64,000 nucleotides of DNA from Oxyruncus cristatus (lineage: Eukaryota; Chordata; Aves; Passeriformes; Cotingidae), in assembly GCA_013399855.1 (NCBI GenBank), contig VXAY01006085.1, positions 668,685 to 732,684 on the forward strand, given 5' to 3'. The position numbers were made by a program, and so were the translations under genes. Shown one piece after another: positions 12,751-24,196 of this stretch (the stretch's first letter is position 1; each line of letters starts with the position of its first letter). The notes beneath the pieces were generated by a model that was not told the origin of the DNA, made no database searches, and saw nothing but the letters and a program-made list of their open reading frames with translations.

Positions 12751-14069
12751 TATTCCAGAAATGATCTATAAATACAACAGCACCAGGTTTGTTTTGAGCC
12801 CACACATAGGGAGTTTATCTGAAGTCACCCTCAGGCACCCTTTTCAGTTATGAAACAAATTCTGAATCTACTCTGCTGTGGCTGAGACTTTTTAGATATT
12901 ATCCAGGTTATGTGGAGAGTAGTATGTAATTTTAGTTGCTGTTTAAGGTTCCAGAATAGGGCAGTTGCCCAGATCTGTAGGATAACAAGCTGGTATTCTT
13001 ATTCATATATACTTATGCATTCTGCCAATTCCTTCCTCTACTCTCCCTCTGCCCCCTGCCACGTTTTTCCTCTTTCCTCCTCTCACCCTGCCGGCAAAGG
13101 TACAGCTGACAGAAGGAAAGAAGGGTTAGTACAAACTCCATTACAACCAGTGCCTGTTGACGTTTTTCTGTTAAATGAAGCGTGAAGCAGATTGTTAATG
13201 GCCTTTTTTTATTCTCTGGTGAAGGATTAGCTTTTTTCTTTTGTGATAAAAGAGTAATTCACATACACATCACTGTTGAGATTCAGAAATACTCAGCTTT
13301 ATATATTCTGTTTCTGATCGCAGTTGGGCAAGTGAGGTTTATTTACAAGTTAAGGGTTAACAGGCTGCATAGTAAATTATCTTTCATAAGTTTTTTTCAG
13401 TTTTTTACTGGTTACAGAGTAGCTGATGGCTGAAACTGTACATTTATCTGCATTACCCGAAGCAGTGGCTTAGTAATCCTTTCACTGATGCACTCAAAGA
13501 ACATGTTGTCTTAGTCATCTGGAAAAATAATAGGAACGAAGCTACATAATAGCCAAACATATTGTGCATTAAGTAGCAGGTAAGTTCGGAAATTGTGGTG
13601 TCTGCATTGGGGATGAGATGCTAAAATACTATTTCTGAATAGAAATTTGTTCCGTCTAAGAATGTTTTTGAATTTAGGCCTACACATAAATTAGCTAAAA
13701 AGACATACAGTTATCTGTTTTTGCTAAACAGAGAGGGACCCTCAGCTTACGCCCTTTAAACTCCATATTTTATACAGAAGTTCTGCTTCTGGTTGTCCCA
13801 GAACACTGAAAGAGCAGACAACACAGTGATTCAGGTGAATTTGACTGGAAGATAACAAATATAGTATGCATAATTAAAAGAGAAAGAAGAAATAGTTTGG
13901 AAAAATACAAAAGAATTTACCTGACCTCACTTTAATTCAAGCCTGTAAAAAAGACTAAAAGAATAATGAAAAATGTGGAGTTCTGTGAAAAAGAAAACAA
14001 ATATTAAATGAATAGGTAGATTGTGCTAATCTAGCCAGGTATTATTAATTTTAAAAGTGCTGTTACTTT
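12751..14069. other. Noncoding unique DNA
   Basis: No gene or repeat recognised. Open frames at 12910-13185 and 13182-13433 (91 and 83 codons) have no recognisable product. Confidence 0.55.
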
Positions 14070-14880
14070 TAGACAAGGGAAACAGTTGGCTTAATCTACA
14101 TACCATTCAGTAAAGTAGATGCTATAGTATCAGCCAGCAAAAGGGTGTAGTAGTAAAATTGGAAAGTAAGCCTGAGACTGGCTGAAAAGAACATGACACC
14201 AAGTTACCATGAAGAAAAATCCTGAAGAAAATTATGACTGAATTTCCCCTAGGATCAGTGTTGGAGCCATTTTTACTTAATACTTTCATTGAATTTCTTT
14301 TTATGCTGAAGTCACTAATGCTTACTAAATGGTGTTGAACACATATAGTAATCATCATGAAATCAGAGGTATGCTGGAATATCTTGCAGGAAGGAATAAT
14401 TACTGGCACAAAAGAAAACTGTGGTAATAGAAACAGGATAAAATATTAAAATACAGAAAGGGGTCTCTATGTTGAAGATGTAAAATGTATCTCAGTTCAG
14501 GGGTGATTGATGGACTAGAAGGCACATATTACAATAACAAATAAAAAAATTATGGCTTACACTCACAGAATGAAGGCTGAGAAGAGATATGATTGCTCTC
14601 TAAATGCATCAGAGGGGAGTAAACAGCAGGGAGGGAGAAGAACTAATTAATCTAAAGGACATTGTTGGCACAAAAACAAAGGTTCATTATAAAATTTAAG
14701 TCAGAAATTAGAGGAACTATCAGAGGAATGAGGAATGTCATTCTGATAGAAGTAATGGAATCAACTTAATTTTAAAATAGAATCTACTTAGTTTATAAAA
14801 GAGGTTATATGATATGATTGTCTAATAGCAGACAGACAGACTATGTGAGTCAGAAGGCCTCTGACAGTCTTGTGTCCAAC
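14070..14880 (+). mobile_element. Ancient CR1-type LINE remnant, sense
   Basis: Matches the end of ORF2 and the 3' end of old amniote CR1 elements. TAGACAAGGGAAACAGTTGG and AAATTGGAAAGTAAGCCTGA come first. CCTAGGATCAGTGTTGGAGC with TACTTAATACTTTCATTGA follows (the CTCAAGGATCGGTTTTGGGACC...TTTAAT block). Then come AGAAGAGATATGATTGCTCT, AATGCATCAGAGGGGAGTAA and CAGGGAGGGAGAAGAACTAA, and finally GGACATTGTTGGCACAAAAA. It ends near CTGACAGTCTTGTGTCCAACC. It is diverged by many indels and has no open frame. It is clearly older than the CR1 copies at 6140 and 54190. Confidence 0.75.
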
Positions 14881-16145
14881 CTTCTCCTCACCAAGTATTG
14901 ATATTTCTTTCTAGAAGTTCATAGAGGAGAGAACACAATGATCAACACTACCAGGTTTAACTTGTCTATAGAAAAATGTACACATAGTTTTTCATATGGT
15001 GTTAAATTTCATGTTCATGGACTTCCTTAGAGGCAGGATAGGAACAAGGCAGAATATTACCTGGAAATAAATGCAAAAAAAAAAAAAAATCTGAATTTTA
15101 ATTTGGTGAAAAAACCCCTCATTAAGTCAGTTATAAGCTTAATACTTATATTTGAGAACACACACAAATTATGTCAGAGGACATATAAAAGTGTAAATCA
15201 ATCTCGCAACTTGTATAATTAGTTTTTCCTATTCAGAAAAAAAAAGTAACTTGTCTAGGATTCTGTCGATTTTGTGCTACCTATTCTTCATCCTCTTTCT
15301 TATTTGCCCAACTCCCATCCACGCACAAATACTCTTCTAAAAAAATTTGGCTCTGATCTTTTATGGATGGGCTGAGGACATTAAAATCTTTTTTTTTTTT
15401 TTTTTTTAAATTTTTTTTATACTTAGCACACTGAAAAGTCAACATAAATAGGAATCACAAAAATAATTGATTTTGTGTGGTTCTGCCTATTCAGTATGTG
15501 GATTGTCAGTATAATAGGTTGTTTGCCTTTTAATAGGATAGAATGTAATAAACTTTTTTTTTTCCCTTGGACAACGCACCTCTTTTCTGTAGAAATCAGT
15601 GACATTATGCCACATAAAACTGGCAGAAAAATCAGAACTCGTATCCTTAATTGCTTCTGAACATTTATTCTGTGTCTAACCAAGGATTTTGATTTTCCAT
15701 GTTGTCAATATGACACTTTCTGCAAGTCATAAATTGACCTTTACTGTAGAAGTTTAATTATTTATTTCCTCTATTAAATGTAAAAACATCCCACTTTTGT
15801 CCTCAGTTTGATTCAGTTCTTAAAAAAGGAAAACAAGAAAGAGTGTTGATCTGCCTGTGAATACACATGAACCCTTTGGCACTCTCTTGATCTTTATGAG
15901 CTGGTAAAATAACAAATCAGAAACATGATACTATGCAAAAATTTATAAGTGTAAGACTTTTAAAATATTTTTTTATCTTCACCCTTCTCCTTTCGTTTCT
16001 ATACCATTCACGTAGTTTCGAGTGCTGAGAACTTACCTCACTTTTTGTAGTATATTGTTTATTGAAAGTAATGTCCTAGATTGTGCAAATGTTCCAAAAC
16101 ACTACATAGTTTATGATAAGACAGTTTACATTCAAATAATAAATC
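14881..16145. other. Noncoding unique DNA with poly-T tract
   Basis: No gene found. A poly-T tract with an AAA interruption lies at 15389-15418, and an A run near 15076-15089. Confidence 0.6.
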
Positions 16146-16150
16146 AGTTT
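16146..16150. repeat. Left target-site duplication (AGTTT)
   Basis: AGTTT precedes the TG start of the LTR and is repeated exactly at 17321-17325 after its CA end. Confidence 0.85.
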
Positions 16151-16257
16151 TGTTGTGGATTTACCAGCCTCCCCTCGGGGTTGAAAAATAGTTAATTCCA
16201 GGTAGATTTCCAGAGCAAAGCCAATCACAAGCTTTAGTAACGCCTCTGCGAATGACA

Positions 16258-16265
16258 TATTTAAG
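16258..16265 (+). promoter_or_regulatory. LTR TATA box (TATTTAAG)
   Basis: TATTTAAG lies about 107 bp into the LTR, at the place where related LTRs carry CTTAAATA in antisense. It is the likely core promoter of the ancestral provirus; present activity is unknown. Confidence 0.5.
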
Positions 16266-17201
16266 AAAATGGAAGAGAGGCCTGTTGTGCAGAAGAAATT
16301 CCAGCCCAGAGAAGAGCAGAGGAGAACAAGGGACAGCAATGCAGCCTCCAAGGTCAGTGTAGCAGGAGGGGGGAGGAGAGGCCTGGGGGGTAGCCTTCTT
16401 CCCCTCCAGCAGAGAAGAAGACTTAAAAACTAAAACCCCTGCCACCTGTGGAAGATTATTTGGAGTGAGGAGACCCTCCTGCAGCTCATGAAGGATCCTG
16501 TGCCGGAGCAGAGGAGTGCATGGAGGGAGCTGTAACTCTGTGGGAGGCCTGAGATGAAACAGAGTCTGGATGGAGACCTGTGACTCATGGAGAGAGAAAC
16601 CTACGCTGGAGCAAGTGTCCCGGGTAGGACTTGTGATCCCAGTGAGGGATTTATGCTGGTGTAATTCATTTGTGACCCTAAAGGACAGCAGATTATGGAA
16701 GAACTGTTGTCCGAGGGTAGACTCACACTGGAGAAGCTCATCCAAGGCTGTCTCCCGTGAGAAGGGACCCCACAAGAAACAGGGGATGGACTCGATGCCA
16801 TTATCCCTGTAACAGTGGTGCAGACCCTGGTGCAGCAAGTTGTCCCCTTGCAGTCCATGGAGGACCTCACTAGGCCCGAGTACCCCCCAGCCTCCGGTCC
16901 TGGCCCGGCAGGGAGGAGCAGGGACAGTCCTGAGGGCGACGTGCAGCAGAGAGAAAGAGAGAGAGAGATTTCCAGCTACGGCCAATCGGAGCTGTCGCCC
17001 TTGAGATAATAGAAGAAAACTTTCAAGTGCTGCAAATTTGATTGAGAGGAACTGTAAACCCTGAAAGTAAAGAAGAGACTTTTCTCCTCCTGGACTGAAA
17101 CAGGGGGGAGGGATAATTTTGTAAATACATAAAATTTTCTTCATAAGAAAACCTAGTTAGAATTGTTGTGTATATTATTCTTTAGTTTTTATCCTTCTAG
17201 T

Positions 17202-17207
17202 AATAAA
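17202..17207 (+). promoter_or_regulatory. LTR polyadenylation signal (AATAAA)
   Basis: AATAAA lies 113 bp before the LTR end, in the context CTAGTAATAAATTTAA. The equivalent place in the antisense copy at 24197 has lost it. Confidence 0.55.
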
Positions 17208-17320
17208 TTTAATATTATTCCCCCATGTCAAGTCTCTTTTATCTGCATAAAACTTCTCTCATCTTATAGCAATTGTGTAAAAGGTTTGAAAAAAAATTGG
17301 TCCAGAGTAAACCCATGACA

Positions 17321-17325
17321 AGTTT
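17321..17325. repeat. Right target-site duplication (AGTTT)
   Basis: Exact copy of 16146-16150 directly after the CA end of the LTR. Confidence 0.85.
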
Positions 17326-20300
17326 GCATACAAATTTTTTAAGATATACTTTCTAAACGTAAACAAGAGTAACAACTAAAAATAATTTAAGGGCTTAAAA
17401 ATGTTTCAAGTTTTTCAGAAATCTTAGCTTGGGGATCCCAAAGAATTCATTCATCTTCTTCTTTCCTCCCCAGACATAAAAGAGAAATGATGATGGGAGA
17501 AGAAAAATCTGAAACAATTGTTGCCATGGAGAACAAACTCTTAATTGACAATATAGTAGTAACTGAGTTATGCATCTCAGCTTCCCAGGGTTTTATGTTA
17601 GTATCTTCAAAGGAAAAACATGTAAAATCTCATTGTTCTGCCTAGTTTTTATTCCTACTTACAGTCCACACTTTCCCCGCTCTGTACAGTAGTTTTCACA
17701 GAAAAGAACCTTCTGATCACAGAGGTTTCACTGTGAATGGGAGATGCAAGCATTACCTGCAAAGGGTGTTAACATACTACTTGAAAGGCCATGAACTAAA
17801 AAAGACTAAGATCAGCTTTCTGATGTTTTGTTACTACAATTGCTGGCTAGAGGATTACAAAACCAAAAAGTATGAATTTATCACGAGACCTGAACAGGAG
17901 GAAAAAAATCTTACATTATTTTACAAGACTCGATTTATGATCAGTCATTTAAAATGAAAATTTTTTTTAGAAAAGTACATACTGCTATTTTTCATATGGG
18001 TTCTCAGTACAAAATAATTTTTGGAGGAAACAGCCTCCAATAAAGTTCAGTCCTAATACAGGATAAAGATGTGCACTCTGAGTTTTACACGTGCTCTCTT
18101 CTCTGCAGAATAACACAAGTGTCAAACAGCTGAGAATTTTTTGTGCTAATTTTCATTAACCTCGTAGGCTAAGTTCTCTCCTATAACTGTTAGTTAACTG
18201 TTCTCTCCTATACAAGCTTACTGTCCACACTTCAGCAGGTTGTAATCATAATTGAAATACAAAAAAATATAAAATATAGTACATAGTATAAGAGAAGTGA
18301 TTAATTTCTCGTGATATCCAACCGACAGTGTAATTGAAATGTGTTTGATGAATGAATATACCATCTTATGAAATGAATGTGTTGTGTATTATGTGACTTT
18401 TTGAGTAAAAAACTTCTTAAAAAGTAAATATAAACAAACTTAAGAGGAAATTCTCACCTCAAGTTGTGTAGTGACACTTGTGCTCTGTGCTAGTCAGCCA
18501 CGTAGTTATACTGGCGAGGGGGGAATACTTGTGGATTCAGTCAAGATGAAGACTGGCCAGAATGCTTTTTGCTGGAATGTGAGAAGACTAAGCAGCTCTA
18601 GGAAAGGGTTTGGAACAATGCTTAAAAACACTTAATGATCTTGTATCTACATGAAAGTAGTAAAAGTATCGACATAATAGAGATGTGATTCATGAATATT
18701 TGAGAACACTCTGTTCAGGGACACGTGAGAATGTTGTGTACTGATTTTTTAATAAAAGATGATATACCGTGAGAGAATGCTGTTTCCAAACTGTTTATTA
18801 ATGCAGCTGTTTAAACTGATCAACTCCATATTAAAGTCTAGTAAGAGCTGAGGCTTTGTTGTTATAGCTGTTCAAGTGTATTTGGAATGCAACAAAACTG
18901 GTTTTTGGAGGCCAATTTTGTTTGGTTGTATTTTGGTTTGGTTTTTTGTTTGTTTGTTTGTTTGTTTTTCATTTACACAACAGAGATCTGACCTGTGGTA
19001 AGCTTTCAAACACTGTCACCCTAGAGAAAGGAATCATTTTGGGCAGAATGGTTAGCAGGAATTTGGGATGCTCCAGATTATTCTCAGAAAGAGGAGAAAA
19101 TATAAACATTTTTTAATGCACATCAGTGTATTAAATAGCAATGTAAAAAATCCAGTTCCTTACAAACAATAAGGCTGAAACATTGAGAGATTAGTTCCAG
19201 TTTTCAGCATTCCGTGTCACTCATTCCTAGCCCACATAGTACTACCCCTCCAAAATTACTAATTTCTCTCGCTCCTCCCTGGTTTTCTCAGTGACCTGGT
19301 TATTTTACAATGCTCTCATTTACTGCTGTGATCTCAGAACATATAAATGGATGGAAACTGTTAGCTGAGTAATCATCTAGGAAAGAGAAGGCTAGAACCT
19401 CATTCTTCTATTAAGGAAAGTGGTAAAATGCCCTAAACTGTTAACAGTGCAGAATAAGTGTATAAATGTCTCTGTTAGGCTTTAAAAAATGTTCACAGAA
19501 AACCATGGAAGTAAGAAATGTAGAAGCAATACGCAGGTTTGATTTAAATCAAAACCCAAGTCTTACCCATTATAACCTGGGAAGGAGGAAGACTGGTACA
19601 ATTAGATATGCTATTGCAGTTTACACCAGCAGAAACCTGATCCTTGAGCAAAGAAGCTAGGAACATATATCCAAATAAAAAGACATGTTGAGCAGTAGAA
19701 GCAGAAGACTGAGAAAGGAACTTGGAGGTTAATTCTGACCATAACTCTCTCTGTAATATTGCATGGAAAATTATATTTTTCTGGACAAAATGGAAAAGCA
19801 CTTTTGTTTGCTTCACAAAGATAAAGATTATTTTCAAACAGGTAAAGATTATTAAGGAATGCTTCCTTAGGCCTAAAAAGGTTTCATAAATATAGTGAAT
19901 GGAACTTCCATGTGTTTTCCAGTACTCTAACTCTTCGTGTTTTGATTAAGTCAATAACATTGCTCATGAATGATAGTTTAAGGATTTTGAGCTTGATTTT
20001 GTGACTATTTAGCCATATGTATTGCCTGTTCAAAATGCAAATGCAATTGCATGCCTAATTTCTACATGTAGGCAATTACCTTAATGGATAAAGATGGCAT
20101 AATTATGTCTGCAAGTGTGCATAATTCACCGTGTCTGTGTATACAGTTATCTGATTTGTTCACGTAACTGCAGTAATTGCAGATGCATATACTGCTATGT
20201 CTGAATTATCTGAAAAATCTGGCTTTATTTCGGTTTTGTGACTTCCTTTGCTTTTATTATCTAATTAAAACAAGCATTGTGTAAAACAATGAATAGCTGA

Positions 20301-22750
20301 TAAAGCTATCTTACATTTTGAAATATTAATCCTTTCCATATGATTGTATTTTCCATACTCCAAACATACTACTTAACTTGCAACCATTGTTAAAATGTTA
20401 GGTATAAACAATGGCAGGCTTTGCTTGTTCTGTAAATGGGACAGCAATCTGTTGTTCAGGGCAGATGTTTGGTAATGCATTTCCACACAGCATTTTGGCT
20501 CTTATACATAATATATCAAAACAATGTGATATTACTAAACCTTATTCCTATACTAAAGACACTGCAATTACAACTTTTAACACTGTCTTTCTTATTGATT
20601 TTAATTTCAGCTGAATTCAAAGGTGGGGAATAAAGCATAAACAAATTTCAATTAATTTGTGTTAGTATGACTAGTTAAATGGAAGGTTTTGGGGATCACT
20701 TTTTTTTTTTTTTTCTTTTAGTCCTGTGTGCATCCTATGGTTGTAAATAATCTGGTAAAATTTTTATTTTGGCAGACAAAAAAAATTAAATCATATCCAC
20801 AGGGCTCATTTTTACTTTGTGCATTTGCAGAGACACTAAATGCATTTCCAGGATGACACCTTTGGTCATTATAGCAATTAGGTCCTCCTCTGCTTTTAGC
20901 TAAACCTGATGTATACCTCAAACACTGCAAATTCATTTAAGTGAAAACTGGATCAAGCGTACTACTCTGTAAAACTTTGCGTGTTTTAGATTTTTTCATA
21001 AATGTGGCTAAAGGTTACCAGATACTTTCCTAAGTAGTTAATCCACTGTTTTGAACTTAAACTGGAGATTGCATAGAATAATTTTCAGGCCTTTATTCAC
21101 TTTATTTATTTATTTGCTTGTTCTAAATAATTTTTTAAAAGAAACTTCTCAGTATTGGATGTAAGAAAGAATTTGATAGACAAGTGCTGATACATTTGTT
21201 TTAAATTCTTACCACTCTCTCTCCTTCTTTTGGTATTACTGGCAGTATAATGGTCACAAATAGATACAACTTTTTGGAAAACTGCTTCTTTATGAAGCCT
21301 GAAGTCATCCTTAATGTGGGAAAAACCTGCAGTATATGGAAAACTAATACTAAAAACAGAGAAAAAAAAGCTGTATTTGATTCTGTTGGTATATTAACAT
21401 ATGGGAAAATGTATTTAATAATTGTATTCAGAGTTTAATTTCATCTATCATACAGAAGATAAAAATCTACTATCAGGCATAGACTGATGTAAATATTTTT
21501 GTGGGCTGTGACTATGCATTTTTGTTAGTAAATATTTTTCTGTTCTTTCATTCCACTGAACACTAGAAGGGCCCTACAGAAATTCCTTGAATTTCGTATC
21601 TTGGATGAGTTCCATGAAGTATTTAAGTCATATGAAAGCAGCTATTGTTAAAGCTTTCCTTTATTTTCCCATTTAAAACCACAAATAAAGACCAGTAAGG
21701 AAGTTGTCCAAAACATTTCTGAAATTATTATCATTCCTTTGTTGTGTAAAACCTTACCCACAGACAAAGAAATTTGAATGACATTATCACATCAATTAAC
21801 CATTTGCGCATTTCAGCAGATTGATGTTAGAGGAAAATGAAAGAGAATCTCGAAATTATACTTGCATATTTTAACTGCTAAGAAATCTTTAGCTACATCT
21901 ATTCTAAGTGCTGGCCAGTAGAAGTTTCATTACAGTTCTCTTTAAGACCCAGATTCAGTTCACAAGTTTAATTTGGTTGCTTTTCAGCTTGCATCCTTGT
22001 TTTATGTACATGAAGTTTTATGCCTATTTGGCAAAGACAAGCATGTGCAAGAAACCTTGACTAATTTTCCATGTAAAGATGAAAATTTGAAGGAAACAAG
22101 GCAGTGTCTGCACCTGCAGCTGTAATGCTTCTTAAGCAGTTAAGGGATTTAATTAGTAGTGTCACCTCAGACTAATTTGAAATATTTCCACAGAAGGAAT
22201 GTGTTAGATTCCAGTGTGTACCTGCAATCAGGAATCTGAAGGGGTATACAATTTTCCATAGAATTAAGGTGGGTCTGTCTGACTAATTCATCAATTATCA
22301 GTCGTTATCTAAATACCTTCAAAAAAGTGAAGCAAATCCCCCCTCCAAAATCTGAATGGACAGTGTAAATGGCTTTAATTCTAAAGTTTTCTCTGTATAT
22401 ATTAACAGGGTTCCTCTTTGCAAAAATGAGATTTTCCTGTTTTCATCTTTGCCACTAAACCTCCAGATTTCAAAAATTATCTGCTATTTCAATAAGTATT
22501 CAGTCTGTGCAGTTTGTTTTCAAGCATTTTAAACATTCCAAATATCCATAAAAATGATTGAAATTTCAAGGTATGAAATTGGTCGCAAGTATTTCAAAGC
22601 AAATTGGAAAACAAAAGAAATGAAATAACATCCCTAGTTGTTCTTCAGCTCAAGACCTGACACCTCTTTGAAAGATAAGTGCTAGGTAGAAAAGAAATTG
22701 TTGAAAACCATACAAGAATAAGGAATTGTAATTCAAAGATGTGTGTCATG
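17326..22750. other. Noncoding unique DNA
   Basis: No gene found. A TTTG-rich microsatellite lies at 18942-18969 and a poly-T run near 20701-20714. 20030-20220 contains a POU-octamer-like ATGCAAAT, the palindrome ATGCAATTGCAT and several AATTA/TAATT cores. That texture is common in conserved enhancers, but conservation cannot be judged from one sequence. Confidence 0.55.
18942..18969. repeat. (TTTG)n microsatellite
   Basis: A short run of TTTG units flanked by T-rich and G/T-rich sequence. Confidence 0.9.
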
Positions 22751-22753
22751 CAA

Positions 22754-22800
22754 GTCATCTAATGGGGCCTTCTGGCCTTGAAAGTATGAATCCATGAGGA
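22754..22800 (+). repeat. Possible ancient CR1/L3 3' tail
   Basis: AATGGGGCCTTCTGGCCTTG followed by AAGTATGAATCCATGA resembles the 3' end of old CR1/L3 elements (GGGGCCTTCTGGCCTTAAAC then TATGAATCTATGA). Only about 45 bp is convincing and the upstream body is not recognisable. Confidence 0.45.
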
Positions 22801-24191
22801 TAAATCTCTGAAACACAAAATGAAATGTTCTCAAGATTTTTTCAGGCAAAATATTTTGTCACTTTTGCACAATGTCAGCTGCAGCCTTTTTCTAGAATAT
22901 AATTCTCAAGAAAATGCCATTTTATTTGCGGAAAGAAGTTTTCATTTTAGCTGGTTAATGAAGCGTTGTGTTTAGAAGTGCTCCTTTTTGAGTAAGCTGT
23001 CAATCTGCTTTGCTTAAAGGGTTATAAAAGCATTTACCCAGTGTGTGAATTCATGCTTCCAGGTATTTTCAAAATCTGTTTTCCTCATCACTATCTAGGA
23101 GAAAAAAGAGAGAGGGAAGGGAAGGCCTTGGGGACATTGCAGACACTCTGTGGTATGCTTATTTGAAGTGTGAATGGACTTTGGCATGTCCTAGCCATTC
23201 TCATGTATCTCATTTGCCTTTTTGACAAAGTATGAGACAAAAAAGAATGCCAGAAATTTTGTCTGTCAGTGCACATTACCCAGCCTGAATTAATTCTGGA
23301 AAAATGTGGAGACGTGTAACTAGATTTTAGAAAGATCTTGGACTTGGACTACAGCTGAAACTAAGCGATACACCTTAAAACTGAGATGTGGCTAGTTGGG
23401 ACACAGCTATAATAACAATACATAAATTCAAGATATATGCAGTCTCCAATTTAATACCATAAAGATTGTGAAGTCTAAGAACCCAAAAGCAAGATTTTAC
23501 TGTAGTATCTGTCCAAAATATCTTGTACTTCATGCCAGGATTTGTATTTCCAGACAAATCCTCTTGAGGGGCCCTCTTGAGGGGCCCTCTTGAGTTCAGC
23601 CCTCTTGATCAAGGTCTTTCCCTGCCTGATAGATTCTACATTAGGAGGTGTCACTCACACCCTTTGGTGCCCCTGAATCCTATCTGAAATCTTGCATTTC
23701 CATCTGCAGTGATGGAATTTCATCTGCAGTGGTGTGTGGCATTGAACCTTGCAGTTTAAGAGGCAAGCAATGCCACCTCCTGCAGCCCCTCCTCCCCGGA
23801 CAGCTGATAGAAGAGAGCTGGTCATCCCTGCCTGAGGAAAGGCTTGGATACCCACGTTCGACTTGATCCTCTGCTCTGTTCTTTGTGCTAGCTGTGATGG
23901 TCCTGTTCCCAGCTTGTGTCCCACCCCAGCCTTCACAGTGTGTGTTGTACAGTCTTGTGGGGTGTATTCCAAGACCAGAGCCATGAACCCAAATCCAGAC
24001 GTGGCAAGACTCCATACCTTGAGTCATTGTGTGAACCAAAATCTTTCTGAGCACCATTTGAATGTTTTTTTAATGACAGTTGGTTTCTAGAGCACAAGTG
24101 TTAAAGGCCTCGACTTACAATATAGCTGTTTTAAAACTCAAATTGTGTATTTGTACCATTTAAAGTATATCATACTTAAATTGTCAAATAT
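22801..24191. other. Noncoding DNA with GC-rich island
   Basis: Unique sequence, then from about 23555 to 24080 a GC-rich stretch that stands out from its AT-rich surroundings. It is open on both strands: minus 23680-24057 (125 codons), minus 23655-23984 (109 codons) and plus 23863-24090. No product is recognised and I see no LTR ends. It may be an old, unclassified repeat. Confidence 0.5.
23561..23608. repeat. 13-bp tandem repeat (CTCTTGAGGGGCC)
   Basis: CTCTTGA starts at 23561, 23574 and 23587, a 13-bp period, and again at 23602 after a slipped 15-bp unit. The first two units are identical. Confidence 0.85.
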
Positions 24192-24196
24192 GAGAC

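Larger units (their letters stand above)
16151..17320 (+). mobile_element. Complete solo LTR, ERVL-type, sense
   Basis: A 1170-bp element starting TGTTGTGGATTTACC and ending AGAGTAAACCCATGACA. The ends are imperfect inverted repeats (TGTTGTGGATTTAC versus TGTCATGGGTTTAC). It is bounded by the perfect 5-bp duplication AGTTT, the size usual for ERVL. A TATA-like TATTTAAG (16258-16265) and a polyadenylation signal AATAAA (17202-17207) fix the sense as plus. The body is GC-rich with degenerate repeats of roughly 60 bp (GGAGAGAGAAACCTACGCTG, then GACTCACACTGGAGAAGCTC). It belongs to a long LTR superfamily that I remember as widespread in birds. There is no internal retroviral sequence and no second LTR, so it is the product of LTR-LTR recombination. 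The 327-codon minus-strand frame (16161-17144) is antisense to the LTR and not a gene. Confidence 0.88.

Noticed and set aside
16161..17144. 327-codon minus-strand open frame
   Set aside because: It lies wholly inside the sense solo LTR, on the antisense strand. GC-rich LTR repeats have few stops, and the product is low-complexity with no domain.
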